Part shown: in pieces, positions 1 through 7,868 of the stretch
Layout: each line of letters begins with the position of its first letter
Numbering within the stretch: position 1 is the first letter of the stretch
Origin: Puniceicoccus vermicola
GTDB lineage: Bacteria; Verrucomicrobiota; Verrucomicrobiia; Opitutales; Puniceicoccaceae
DNA length: 47,906 bases
Direction: 5' to 3'
Assembly (NCBI RefSeq): GCF_014230055.1
Contig: NZ_JACHVA010000069.1
Coordinates: 1-47,906, forward strand
The notes under the pieces: generated by a model
Database searches by the model: none
What the model was told of the DNA's origin: nothing
Seen by the model: only the letters and a program-made list of their open reading frames with translations
Translations under genes and position numbers: made by a program

Positions 1-291
1 ACGTTAGTGCGCCAAGCGAAGCGAGGCGCTTCTTGTCCGGTGAAAGTCCGGACGTTTCAAAGTAATAACCAAACAGAAACTACCGAGTGTTGCGCTGATG
101 TCAGCTAAGCCATTAGAAGGATTGCCGCTTTTAGAGGCGGAGCCCGATGCGTTATCCACATGGAAGCGTGTCGGGATGGCGGAACGACATCGACGAAGCG
201 TACACAGGGAAGCATGCAGGCCGCAGGGGAGTCGCAGTCCCCGAAGGCAATTTAGCCCCGTAAAGAGTGCAGATGCGGGTGACGACGGTTT

Positions 292-297
292 TAACGT
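292..297 (+). other. EBS1 of the group II intron
   Basis: TAACGT is the perfect antiparallel complement of the six bases just before the intron (1-6). It sits in a loop closed by GTG..GAC (279-286) and GTC..CAC (306-313), which matches the usual placement of EBS1 in a domain I hairpin. A six-base match could arise by chance in 450 nt, but the loop context and the agreement with the GTGCG 5' end make it convincing. Confidence 0.75.
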
Positions 298-451
298 GCG
301 CGGAAGTCAGCACGGGCAATGCCGCAATGGTAAGGCATTGTTCGGCCCGTCGGGGTTCGAAGCCGTGGCATGCATGCAAAGAAGCGTCCTTGAACTTGGG
401 AGGCCTGTTTGTTTCCTCTGGAAAGAGGTAGGAGGCATCAACTAACCGGAG

Positions 452-1900
452 ATGCAGTCGAAGGACAAACAGGAGTCAGACTCGTTCGTATTACTCGGAG
501 ACGGTAGGGCCGATCACGGGGGGAAGGAGCGGGCTGAGCGGTTACACGGGCAAAGCGCACACGCCTCGGGAAGGACTGTCCCGAACAAGAGCGTGTCAAG
601 CACCCTGCTCGGACTGAGAGAGAAAGCGGGGAAGGAGCCGAAGTATCGGTTTCGTTCTCTGTATCGAGAGATCAACCTGCCGATGCTGTACGAGAGCTTT
701 TACGAGCTTCGTCGCCACGCGGCCACGGGAGTGGACGGTGTGAGCGTGGAGAACTACGAGAAGGACTTGGACGGGAATCTGCGTGGGTTGTTGGAGCGTC
801 TGGTCGCCAAGCGGTATCGGGCCCAGCACGTAAAGAGGCGGTTTATCTCCAAGGGCGGCGGTAGGCTGCGGCCTTTGGGCATACCCGCGTTGGAAGATAA
901 GATCGTTCAGATGGCCGCGAGCAAGTTGCTGCAAGCAATTTACGAAGCGGACTTTCTGGATATGAGTAAAGGGTATCGGCCGAAGCGGGGAGCGCGCGAT
1001 GCGAGCCAGGAACTGCGCGAACGACTCGTTCTCGAACGAGTGCACTGGGTAGTGGAGGCGGACATCGAGGGGTTCTTCGAGAACGTCGATCACAACTGGC
1101 TGTGTCGGATGCTGGAGGAGCGGGTGGACGATCAAGCGTTCATTCGTCTAATCCGCAAGTGGCTCAAAGCCGGAATCCTGCAAGAGGCCGGTGAAGTGAT
1201 CCACCCGGCAACGGGAACCCCGCAAGGGGGGATCATCTCGCCTGTTCTGGCCAACATCTACCTGCACTACGCATTGGACCTGTGGGTGGAGAAGGTCTTG
1301 CCGAAAGGTCTTCGGGGGGCGCACGTCTGCATGCGCTATGCAGATGACTTTGTCGTCGGATTCGAATATGGCAGCGAGGCCGAGCGGTTCTTTTCGGAAC
1401 TGCCACGCCGAATGGCCAAGTTCGGGTTGAGCATGGCCGCTGACAAGAGTGCCATCCTGAGGTTCAGTCGGTGCGATCTCGAAGGCAGTGGCTGTTTTGC
1501 CTTTCTGGGATTCGAGTTCTACTGGGCTCGGACCCGCAAGGGTCGGGTCACCGTCAAACGGCGAACGTCCAAGAAGAAGTTCAGGGCTTCGCTCTCCGGG
1601 CTTAAAGAATGGATGCGGAATAACCGGAGTCGGCCTCTGAAGGAACTGGCTGTCATCCTCCGGCGTAGGTTTGCCGGTTACTTCAACTACTACGGAGTGA
1701 TCGGGAACTCGGACCGCCTTTGGCAGTACTGGACTCTGGCGCGGAAGATTATCTTCCGTGCCCTGAACCGCCGCAGCCAAAGACTCAGCTACAACTGGAC
1801 GGGGTTCTCCCGGATGTGGATTACCCTCGCTATCCCTAACCCTCATATCGTAGAAAAACCCTTCCAACGATCCGTCTCATGGACTCTCTCCTACAGATGA
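452..1900 (+). CDS. ltrA: Group II intron reverse transcriptase/maturase
   Basis: A 482-residue intron-encoded protein that helps the host intron fold and splice and copies it into DNA. The first 45 or so residues are a poorly conserved leader; the RT domain follows (about 50-360). It carries the conserved IPALEDKIVQ block, GTPQGGIISPVLANIYL, and the catalytic YADD at residues 296-299. The thumb/maturase X region includes RRRFAGYFNYYG near residue 405. The protein ends soon after LSYNWTGFSRMW with no room for an H-N-H endonuclease domain, so it is an endonuclease-less type. The frame is uninterrupted. The ATG directly follows CCGGAG, too close for normal Shine-Dalgarno spacing. Identification is secure; the intron class is not assigned. 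Confidence 0.95.
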   Translation: MQSKDKQESDSFVLLGDGRADHGGKERAERLHGQSAHASGRTVPNKSVSSTLLGLREKAGKEPKYRFRSLYREINLPMLYESFYELRRHAATGVDGVSVENYEKDLDGNLRGLLERLVAKRYRAQHVKRRFISKGGGRLRPLGIPALEDKIVQMAASKLLQAIYEADFLDMSKGYRPKRGARDASQELRERLVLERVHWVVEADIEGFFENVDHNWLCRMLEERVDDQAFIRLIRKWLKAGILQEAGEVIHPATGTPQGGIISPVLANIYLHYALDLWVEKVLPKGLRGAHVCMRYADDFVVGFEYGSEAERFFSELPRRMAKFGLSMAADKSAILRFSRCDLEGSGCFAFLGFEFYWARTRKGRVTVKRRTSKKKFRASLSGLKEWMRNNRSRPLKELAVILRRRFAGYFNYYGVIGNSDRLWQYWTLARKIIFRALNRRSQRLSYNWTGFSRMWITLAIPNPHIVEKPFQRSVSWTLSYR

Positions 1901-1938
1901 AAGCCTCCCGGTCCACTCCACTGCGCGACCGCTCAGAG

Positions 1939-2008
1939 GAGCCCTGTGCGGTAGTCCCGCACGCAGGGATCTGCGAGGGGGCCGTCCGGCAACGGACGGT
2001 CCTACCTT
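1939..2008 (+). ncRNA. Group II intron domains V and VI
   Basis: Domain V starts GAGCCC at 1939 and contains the catalytic AGC triad at 1940-1942. It forms a hairpin with the return strand CCGCACGCAGGGATC. Domain VI is a GC-rich hairpin (CCGTCCG 1982-1988, loop GCAA, CGGACGG 1993-1999). Its lower stem has an unpaired A at 2004, seven bases from the 3' splice site, the expected branch-point distance. Confidence 0.88.
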
Positions 2009-2019
2009 GATGCCTTAAA

Positions 2020-2631
2020 ATGAAAGCCATTAGGGCAATCTCAACTCACTCTTTCGTCTGTATCCTCATCACTGCGAGGCTTCTCGCCGAAGGCTGTCCG
2101 AGTGGTCACGAGACCCCTGAAGGGATTGCCTGCGATGCTGTGCAGGCCTACGCGGATTGCGACTCCAAGGCCTGGTTGAAGACTCTGATCAGACCTATTT
2201 ACGGAAAAGAAGGAGATGCAGCGTATGAGGAATTCAAAAAGTATATGGTCAAGATGACCGATGAGAATGAGAGCAAAGAGGGGTTTGTCGCTCCGATAAT
2301 CGTAAAGGTGTTCAAAGCAAGAAACTTTTCGATGAACGGGCCTGGCTCGATGGCCTACGCGATGCATGGCATCACCGGAAACATGTTTGTCGACATCGTC
2401 GTGGATGTCGGCGGTAGGCTACAAATCCTCAGGTATCATGTTATGCAGGACAAGGACCAGAAGTGGTATTTCGAACCTCGGCCCGATCTTGCCAGCCTAT
2501 TCGCGATGAGCCTGAATGACGAAGCACCTTCCGATGAGCTACTCTGGGGATTGAATCGAGAGGGCGAACACGACGATCCAGACAACCTGGTGAACTCGTC
2601 AGATAATCCAAAAAAGAAACGAAACGACTGA
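2020..2631 (+). CDS. Hypothetical secreted protein
   Basis: A 203-residue protein I do not recognise. The N-terminus has basic residues and then a short hydrophobic stretch (about 12-22, FVCILITARLL) followed by AEGC, so it is probably exported; the C is a weak lipobox candidate. The mature part is mixed alpha/beta in character. It has a C-terminal charged tail rich in D, N and K, and one Cys pair after the signal region. The ATG is only 8 nt from the 3' splice site of the intron, so any upstream translation signal lies in the 5' exon outside this window. The reading frame would also remain open across the splice junction (GTT AGC CTT AAA ATG), so a start in the 5' exon cannot be excluded. 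Confidence 0.6.
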   Translation: MKAIRAISTHSFVCILITARLLAEGCPSGHETPEGIACDAVQAYADCDSKAWLKTLIRPIYGKEGDAAYEEFKKYMVKMTDENESKEGFVAPIIVKVFKARNFSMNGPGSMAYAMHGITGNMFVDIVVDVGGRLQILRYHVMQDKDQKWYFEPRPDLASLFAMSLNDEAPSDELLWGLNREGEHDDPDNLVNSSDNPKKKRND

Positions 2632-2672
2632 GCTCTCGGGCTGAGGCACTGATCTCGACGTTCTGAAAAGAA

Positions 2673-3317
2673 ATGAATCAAAAATTCTTACCACTTAAGA
2701 TTGAAGGCAAACATGTCTACGTTGGATTCTGGATGCGTCTCGCGGCGGGGTTGGCCGATGCTCTTATTTTGATCTCTTTCGGTTTCTTGTTTGCATGGCT
2801 TGAGAGCATTGATCGGAACTTAGCGATTGCCGTCACAATCCCTTCCGCGACTTTGTTTGCGTTTTATAACATATTTTTCAATGCACGGTTTGGAGGAACC
2901 CCTGGCAAATTGTTCTTCGACATTCGGATTACACGCCCCGACGGAACTCCAATCGGCTGGAGACATGCTTGGTGGCGTTCGTCCGTCGATCTGTTCTTCG
3001 CGGTTTTGTTTCTTTGCGTAAAAATTTGGGCATTGTCTCAGATAGATCCTGAAACCTATACCGAGCTGGACTGGTTGAACAGGTCGCAAGAGCTCTCGAG
3101 TTTCTATCCTGCGTGGTATGGATTGCTGGGCATTCTTTCTGCCGTCTGGGTATGGGGAGAGTTTATCGTGCTATTGTTGAATAAGCGAAAACGCGCAATC
3201 CATGATTTTATTGCTGGTACGATCGTGATCAAAAAAGAGTTCTCAATGCACTCCAAAGACATCCTGAAACCGCCACTTGGCAATGAATCCGCGCCAGATC
3301 CAGCCAAGCCTTTGTGA
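2673..3317 (+). CDS. RDD family membrane protein
   Basis: A 214-residue integral membrane protein. The first segment (FWMRLAAGLADALIL, about 18-32) has the conserved Arg and Asp that name the RDD family. GGTPGKLFFDIRI follows near residue 75, then the closing motif RKRAIHDFIAGTIVI near 175. Four hydrophobic segments are visible (about 22-43, 48-68, 103-122 and 145-168). The function of RDD proteins is largely unsettled; some act in ion or osmolyte transport. The gene starts 41 nt after the previous stop on the same strand and has no clear Shine-Dalgarno sequence. Confidence 0.85.
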   Translation: MNQKFLPLKIEGKHVYVGFWMRLAAGLADALILISFGFLFAWLESIDRNLAIAVTIPSATLFAFYNIFFNARFGGTPGKLFFDIRITRPDGTPIGWRHAWWRSSVDLFFAVLFLCVKIWALSQIDPETYTELDWLNRSQELSSFYPAWYGLLGILSAVWVWGEFIVLLLNKRKRAIHDFIAGTIVIKKEFSMHSKDILKPPLGNESAPDPAKPL

Positions 3318-3393
3318 CCTTCGTGGTGAAAGAAATCTCGAATCTGTCATTGCAAATAAACCAGTGAATGAGCCCTGACATCCTGAAAACCCC

Positions 3394-3864
3394 ATGAAAG
3401 TTCAAGGCAGAGAGGTCGCCTACACCATCCTGACGCTTGGTTTTTCGGGCTATCGAAAAGCCAAGAGGATTCTCGATGAAAATGAGCTGAAAGAACGAAT
3501 CGTCTTCTCGGAACAGATCCTTGGACTGATGTTGGCCTTGCCGATCTTCTCATTCTTGATTGTCGCCAATAGTTTGATGGAAGGCTTGGCAAAAATCGAC
3601 AAGCTTCCAGCCGAAATCAAAAGTTGGTGGATCGACGGTGAAATGGGGACCTTCGATTTGATGGACGGCCTTTTCTGGATACCCCAGTCATACCTATTTT
3701 TCCTTATACTTCACTTGTATTTGGGCGTGGCCTTTTTTCAGCATTCGCACGGCATACAGGCGGAGGATCGGATGAAGGTCTTGTTTTTTGGATTTTATGC
3801 ACTGGACTGGGATCTTTCGAAGCATTTGGAGCCAACAAATCCTATACCAGAATCGCTAGAGTAG
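3394..3864 (+). CDS. Hypothetical membrane protein
   Basis: A 156-residue protein not recognised by family. The N-terminal third is charged and amphipathic (FSGYRKAKRILDENELKERI). It is followed by a membrane span (about 45-64) and, after an acidic loop, a second long hydrophobic segment (about 89-115). A C-terminal DWDLSKHLEP stretch is probably soluble. It follows the RDD gene by 76 nt in the same direction, so the two may share a transcript. The sequence before the ATG is pyrimidine- and A-rich (AAAACCCC) without a ribosome binding motif. Confidence 0.6.
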   Translation: MKVQGREVAYTILTLGFSGYRKAKRILDENELKERIVFSEQILGLMLALPIFSFLIVANSLMEGLAKIDKLPAEIKSWWIDGEMGTFDLMDGLFWIPQSYLFFLILHLYLGVAFFQHSHGIQAEDRMKVLFFGFYALDWDLSKHLEPTNPIPESLE

Positions 3865-4254
3865 GATGCTGTCGGATCTCATGGCTTTCGTTCGCTTGGA
3901 TCGTACTCCGTCCAGGATTTTGTCCGTTCCAAACGGACCTCCCCATCAGCTGACGCTGGTCCCCGCAGCCTTTTACCTTTCGGCAAGCTCGAGACCGATC
4001 CGTCTGCTTCGACAGCCGGTAATCGTAGATTGACTCTGCGTGAGCTCCCGGAATCAAGAGCTGGACTTATACCTGTGAAGGTGCCGAGCGAAGCATGGAA
4101 GCTCGCGACGTTCTTTGGGGAATCCGTTCTCGCATGACTTTAGTCGTGCGATTCCCGCGAAGGGATTGGATCTCGGAAAGATCGCGGATCGGACTTCGGT
4201 TCCGAAATCACTTGCCGAAAACGGAGCCCTGCGGTTTTCTTCAATCTCCCCATC
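3865..4254 (+). repeat. Gene-free stretch with palindromic repeat copies
   Basis: No convincing gene lies here. At about 4125-4155 there is one isolated copy of the palindrome GCATGACTTTAGTCGTGC, the same element that forms the 136-bp array at 12452-12935. At about 4052-4066 there is a half-copy of a third element (AAGAGCTGGACTT) also seen near 5644 and 5770. Short ORFs across this region have no domain-like composition. Confidence 0.6.
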
Positions 4255-4674
4255 ATGAAAAAATTATTCCTACTACTCTTGGTTTTCCTGACTCCCGGTT
4301 TGCTCCTTGCGGATGCGCTTCATCAATGGACGGGCTCGGGCCAAATTGAAGGCCAGGTCTTTGATCTCAAACTGGTTATTCTGGAGGACCACAATTTTGT
4401 CGTCTTGGTCCAAACTCCTGATGCCCCGTTTGCGGTCGAAGGAACTTGGGAAAGCGAAGACGGGAAAACCCTCAGTCTTACGGTCACCACGGAGAAGATC
4501 ATGGATGAAGAAATCCCGATTCAGAAAGGAACGCTCTTCATCACGGATGAGAAGAATGCGCTGATTGTTGCCGAGGGATTCGGGATCGAATTGGAGCGCG
4601 AGATGCCAGCGGGTGCGGATTCGGATGCTGGAACAACGGGCAAGACGGCTTCGGCCGGGGAATATGTGGGGTAG
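4255..4674 (+). CDS. Hypothetical secreted protein
   Basis: A 139-residue protein with a textbook signal peptide: MKK, a Leu-rich core (LFLLLLVFLTPGLLL), and a likely cut after ADA near residue 22. The mature part looks like a small beta-rich domain (WTGSGQIEGQVFDLKLVIL ... FAVEGTWESEDGKTLSLTV) ending in a Gly/Ala/Thr-rich tail. No enzyme motif is visible. The next gene starts 4 nt after the stop, so the pair is probably co-transcribed and may work together in the envelope. Function unknown. Confidence 0.65.
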   Translation: MKKLFLLLLVFLTPGLLLADALHQWTGSGQIEGQVFDLKLVILEDHNFVVLVQTPDAPFAVEGTWESEDGKTLSLTVTTEKIMDEEIPIQKGTLFITDEKNALIVAEGFGIELEREMPAGADSDAGTTGKTASAGEYVG

Positions 4675-4678
4675 GTCC

Positions 4679-5575
4679 ATGCCTTCCGCGCTTTCTCGCC
4701 CAATCTCAGGAAATTTGGCGATTGGAAAACGGGTTTTTATTCTATTGTTGCTCGTGTTCTTGGGAAGTGCCGGACACGGGCAGCCTGTTTTGCCGTCCAA
4801 TAGTCTGGTTTGGCAGGGCTTCAATGTTTCTGCGGAGGATTTTTCTGAGAAATGCCTGACTCTCCTCGAAGAAAAGAAGTACGGAGAGATCTTTTTAGTC
4901 ACGAACTGGCGGACTCAATCCATAGTGATGCAGGGAGTCATCCTGCTGAAGCCGGATATTTTAATTCCGACAGAAACGGGAGCTCAGCGTTTTATGGATT
5001 TCCTCGAAGGACAGGGAAGACAGGGAAAGGAATATCTCAATTTTGCCAGCAATGTCGCTCTTTTCGACCAGTCCGTTGCGTTCTCAGTCCAGGAAGGGTT
5101 GATTCCGAAATTTAAGGCTGAGGAGATCGACGAGATCCAACTCGAGGAGGCCAATTCCAAGTATCCATATTCTTTTTGTCGGGTAATTCTGAAGAACGGT
5201 AGTTTCTTTTATATTGCTTTGGACCGATCCAAATCTCAGGGCTGGAGACTGAGTGGCTTTATCGATGGGGCGGGTGAATTGGCTTGGCCCGCGTCCTTAT
5301 ACGAAGAGGTTTTACTCGTTAGAGAAATCGATCAACTTCTTGACGGGAAAGAGTGGCGTTGGGTGCCTGATGACAAGGATCTCGTCGAGGACTACGCGCT
5401 CAGTTACGGCGATCAAGCCCGGATCAAAAACCTAAGGAATACCGGTGCTGTAGAGGTTCTTGTTTCGGAAAACGGGGAAGAACAGTATTTTATAATTCTC
5501 GAGGGTGAGGTTATGGAAATGCATTCCGTTCTATCCGGGAATTCTGATTTGCCTGGATCCGAATCGTCTCTCTGA
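4679..5575 (+). CDS. Hypothetical secreted protein
   Basis: A 298-residue exported protein of unknown function. I place the start at the ATG at 4679, although the frame is open from 4565. The earlier start would overlap the previous gene by over 100 nt, while 4679 puts a signal peptide (GKRVFILLLLVFLGSAGHG, about 16-34) at the N-terminus. The mature protein has a Lys/Glu-rich N-terminal half (EEKKYGEIFLVTNW) and a beta-rich C-terminal half with repeated acidic segments. Only 4 nt separate it from the upstream secreted-protein gene. Confidence 0.6.
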   Translation: MPSALSRPISGNLAIGKRVFILLLLVFLGSAGHGQPVLPSNSLVWQGFNVSAEDFSEKCLTLLEEKKYGEIFLVTNWRTQSIVMQGVILLKPDILIPTETGAQRFMDFLEGQGRQGKEYLNFASNVALFDQSVAFSVQEGLIPKFKAEEIDEIQLEEANSKYPYSFCRVILKNGSFFYIALDRSKSQGWRLSGFIDGAGELAWPASLYEEVLLVREIDQLLDGKEWRWVPDDKDLVEDYALSYGDQARIKNLRNTGAVEVLVSENGEEQYFIILEGEVMEMHSVLSGNSDLPGSESSL

Positions 5576-5621
5576 CGCTTCCGTTCTCTTTCGATTAGAC
5601 TGATCTCGTGAGGGAGAGGGA

Positions 5622-5663
5622 CAAGAGCTTTTCGCTCTTGGAATCGAGAGCTGGAAGCTCTCG
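5622..5663 (+). repeat. Paired perfect hairpins (third palindrome family)
   Basis: Two adjacent inverted repeats follow the gene ending at 5575. CAAGAGC / GCTCTTG with loop TTTTC spans 5622-5640, and CGAGAGCT / AGCTCTCG around a GGA loop spans 5645-5663. Half-copies of the second occur near 4052 and 5770. No U-tract follows, so these are not classical terminators, although they may still act at the 3' end of the preceding transcript. Nothing else is visible between 5576 and 5845. Confidence 0.6.
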
Positions 5664-5845
5664 CTACTTTGAGATTGCGCTTTTTTCGCTTCTGCGAGGA
5701 GGTTTTTCGGGAGATGTACTCTGTCCTCATTTCTGGGATAAAGCACGGTAGAGGGATTGGCGGGCCCTTGAGATCGAGAGCTGGACTTGTGCTCGGATCA
5801 AAAAAGAAAGCTGACAATTCGGTCGGGGTTCCTTTCGTTCTCTAA

Positions 5846-6796
5846 ATGCAACGAGTGAAATTGAATGAGTCTGCTGCGGCCGCTGAACCTCAACCGGTTC
5901 TGATTGTCGGATCGGTCGGATACGACGATATCGAAACTCCTTTTAACAAGGACACCCGGATCTTGGGTGGATCGGCTTCGTATGCCTGCTTGGCCTCGAG
6001 CTATTTTGCGCCGACCCGGATGGTGGCGGTCGTGGGCAATGATTTTGAGCCGAGTGACCGCGCTCGTCTAGACGATCACGGGATTGATACAGCTGGACTG
6101 CAGGTGGACGAAAGTGGTCCGACTTTCACTTGGTCGGGTAAGTATCTGGAAAATTTCAACGAGCGGGAAACCCTCGATATTCAGCTGAACGTTTTTGAAA
6201 AATTTGAGCCGGTTCTTCCGGCAAGCCAGAAGGATTCCCGCTATGTCTTGCTGGGGAACATCCACCCGGGTCTACAGTCGCACGTGCTCGATCAATTGGA
6301 TTCGGACGACGCCTTTGTCGCGGTCGACACCATTGATCTTTGGATCACCATCGCGAAGCCAGAGTTTCTCGACCTGCTGAAGCGGGTCGATTTCCTGGTC
6401 ATCAATGATAGCGAATCGGAACTCCTGACCGGTGAATCCAATATTATCAAGGCCGGTGCCGCTCTCCGTGCCTTGGGGCCGGACAAGGTCGTGATCAAAA
6501 AGGGGGCTCATGGCGCCTATTTCTTCTATGAAGGGGGACTGTTCGCTCTTCCGGCGTATCCGGTAACTGAGCTGCGTGATCCCACCGGCGCCGGAGACAC
6601 CTTTCTTGGTGCGGTTATGGGCTATCTCGCCGCTTGCGACAAACGCGACATTCCGACGATCAAGCAGGCTCTGCTTTACGGAACCGCCGTCGCCAGCCTG
6701 ACCGTGGAAGCCTTCAGCTGCAATCGACTCGAGTCGGGTGGGGCGGAGACGATTGAGAAGCGCGTCGAAGAGCTTCGGGCGATGATTTCGCTCTGA
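5846..6796 (+). CDS. PfkB family carbohydrate or nucleoside kinase
   Basis: A 316-residue ribokinase-fold ATP-dependent kinase. The N-terminal substrate-side motif GGSASYACLASSYF is near residues 42-55. The C-terminal signature DPTGAGDTFLGA contains the catalytic base Asp at residue 251 and the anion hole GAGD. The length fits the family (290-330). The adenosine-kinase/ribokinase branch is suggested by the overall layout, but the substrate cannot be read from the sequence. It has no metabolic partner nearby. A 109-bp repeat array begins about 25 nt after its stop. Confidence 0.88.
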   Translation: MQRVKLNESAAAAEPQPVLIVGSVGYDDIETPFNKDTRILGGSASYACLASSYFAPTRMVAVVGNDFEPSDRARLDDHGIDTAGLQVDESGPTFTWSGKYLENFNERETLDIQLNVFEKFEPVLPASQKDSRYVLLGNIHPGLQSHVLDQLDSDDAFVAVDTIDLWITIAKPEFLDLLKRVDFLVINDSESELLTGESNIIKAGAALRALGPDKVVIKKGAHGAYFFYEGGLFALPAYPVTELRDPTGAGDTFLGAVMGYLAACDKRDIPTIKQALLYGTAVASLTVEAFSCNRLESGGAETIEKRVEELRAMISL

Positions 6797-6820
6797 GCGG
6801 TTCAGGCGAACCGCCGATGC

Positions 6821-7235
6821 AAGAAGTAACCGCTCAGCTTCAGCTGCGCGGGGCCTGGGGCTGCGAAAGTCCTTTCTGGCTGCCGTTCCGAAACCGACGC
6901 GATGGGGGCAGCTAAAGCTGCGCCCCTACAGGAAGTAGCCGCTCAGCTTCAGCTGCGCGGAGCCTAGGGTTGCGAAAGTTCTTTCAGACTGCAGCTCCGA
7001 AACTGACGCGATGGGGGCAGCTAAAGCTGCGCCCCTACAAGAAGTAGCCGCTCAGCTTCAGCTGCTCGGAGCCTAGGGTTGCGAAAGTTCTTTCAGACTG
7101 CAGCTCCGAAACTGACGCGATGGGGGCAGCTGAAGCTGCGCCCCTACAGGAAGTAGCCGCTCAGCTTCAGCTGCGCGGAGCTTGGGATTGCGAAAGTTCT
7201 TTCTGGCTGCCGTTCCGAAACCGACGCAAATGGGG
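6821..7235. repeat. 109-bp tandem array of palindromic elements (family A)
   Basis: Four head-to-tail units start near 6821, with GCTCAGCTTC at 6832, 6941, 7050 and 7159, an exact 109-nt spacing. Each unit has a left palindrome (CGCTCAGCTTCAGCTGCGC), a more variable middle of about 60 nt, and a right palindrome (GGGGCAGCTAAAGCTGC followed by GCCCCTAC). In the last unit the right palindrome is replaced by a different one, GGTAGCCAATTCTACC. The array fills the gap between two convergent genes. Short ORFs across it are artefacts of the repeat. Confidence 0.92.
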
Positions 7236-7277
7236 TAGCCAATTCTACCGGGCTGCGAGGCGGGGTTCTCGGATCCC

Positions 7278-7652
7278 TTACTGAATGTGCCGCGAATCGT
7301 CGTGATCTTTTTCGGTGTAGCCGGACTCCTGGCGCTGGTGGTTGACTTTGTTTTTGGCGAGGTAGGCCTGATAAACATCGTCGGCGCTCATGCCAAGGGC
7401 CTGGGCGGCTGAGATCAGAAAGTGAAAGAGGTCGACGACTTCGACGCGGGCGTTTTGTTCGTCAAATTCCTGGTACTTGGCCCACCATTTCCAGGGGACG
7501 GAGTCGATGAGTTCCGCGATCTCCTGCTGCATGGCGCGGGTGTAGTTCAGGACCCACTCGGTCTTTTTCTCGGGAGTCAGGTCTTTCAGCGTGACGCCAA
7601 TGCGCTCGTTTAGCTTTTCCTGCAGGTCGAAAATTTCCTCAAATTTATCCAT
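7278..7652 (-). CDS. Dimeric all-alpha dUTPase (dUTPase_2 family)
   Basis: About 124 residues, hydrolysing dUTP to dUMP and pyrophosphate and so keeping uracil out of DNA. The metal-binding all-alpha NTP pyrophosphatase signature is present: QQEIAELIDSVPWKWW (ExxE), then VEVVDLFHFLIS (ExxD), then KNKVNHQRQESGY. These match the dimeric dUTPases of phages, Campylobacter and kinetoplastids rather than the trimeric Dut type or plain MazG. I use the ATG at 7652; a GTG two codons upstream (7658) is equally possible, and neither has a ribosome binding motif. Convergent with the kinase at 5846 and divergent from the regulator at 7869. Confidence 0.85.
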   Translation of the reverse strand: MDKFEEIFDLQEKLNERIGVTLKDLTPEKKTEWVLNYTRAMQQEIAELIDSVPWKWWAKYQEFDEQNARVEVVDLFHFLISAAQALGMSADDVYQAYLAKNKVNHQRQESGYTEKDHDDSRHIQ

Positions 7653-7868
7653 GTCCACGGAGTGAATCGGTTTCTCGGTCAGAAAACAATCCCCGAGAAG
7701 CGAATATCCCGCGAGTCGAGTCTAGAGGGGAGTTGAGAGCGGGGTGGTTTTCCTCAATCGTTGTTTTCGGGATTAGGTTTTGGGGATTTTCGGGGCAAAT
7801 CTTAAAAAATGGGGAAAACCCCACTCTTGCCATTGTCCGTAAGCTGCGCTAATCGGTCAGGTTTTTCC

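Larger units (their letters stand above)
7..2011 (+). mobile_element. Group II intron, complete
   Basis: A self-splicing retroelement of about 2005 nt. The 5' end reads GTGCGCC, a typical group II start. The last six exon bases (ACGTTA, 1-6, IBS1) are the exact complement of TAACGT at 292-297 (EBS1), which lies in the loop of a small stem. Domain V is at about 1939-1971. Domain VI is at about 1975-2008 with a bulged A at 2004, seven bases before the proposed 3' end GAT at 2009-2011. One reading frame, a reverse transcriptase/maturase, lies in the domain IV position. The intron appears intact and potentially mobile. The 3' exon starts GCCTTAAA and runs straight into the ATG of the next gene. 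Confidence 0.9.

Noticed and set aside
98-445. Plus-strand 115-codon ORF before the reverse transcriptase
   Set aside because: It lies in the structured RNA domain I of the intron, including EBS1, and is not coding.
6821-7235. CRISPR array
   Set aside because: The 109-nt units are whole-unit tandem repeats with similar middles, with no short repeats and unique spacers, and no cas genes are near. The same applies to 12452 and 41006.
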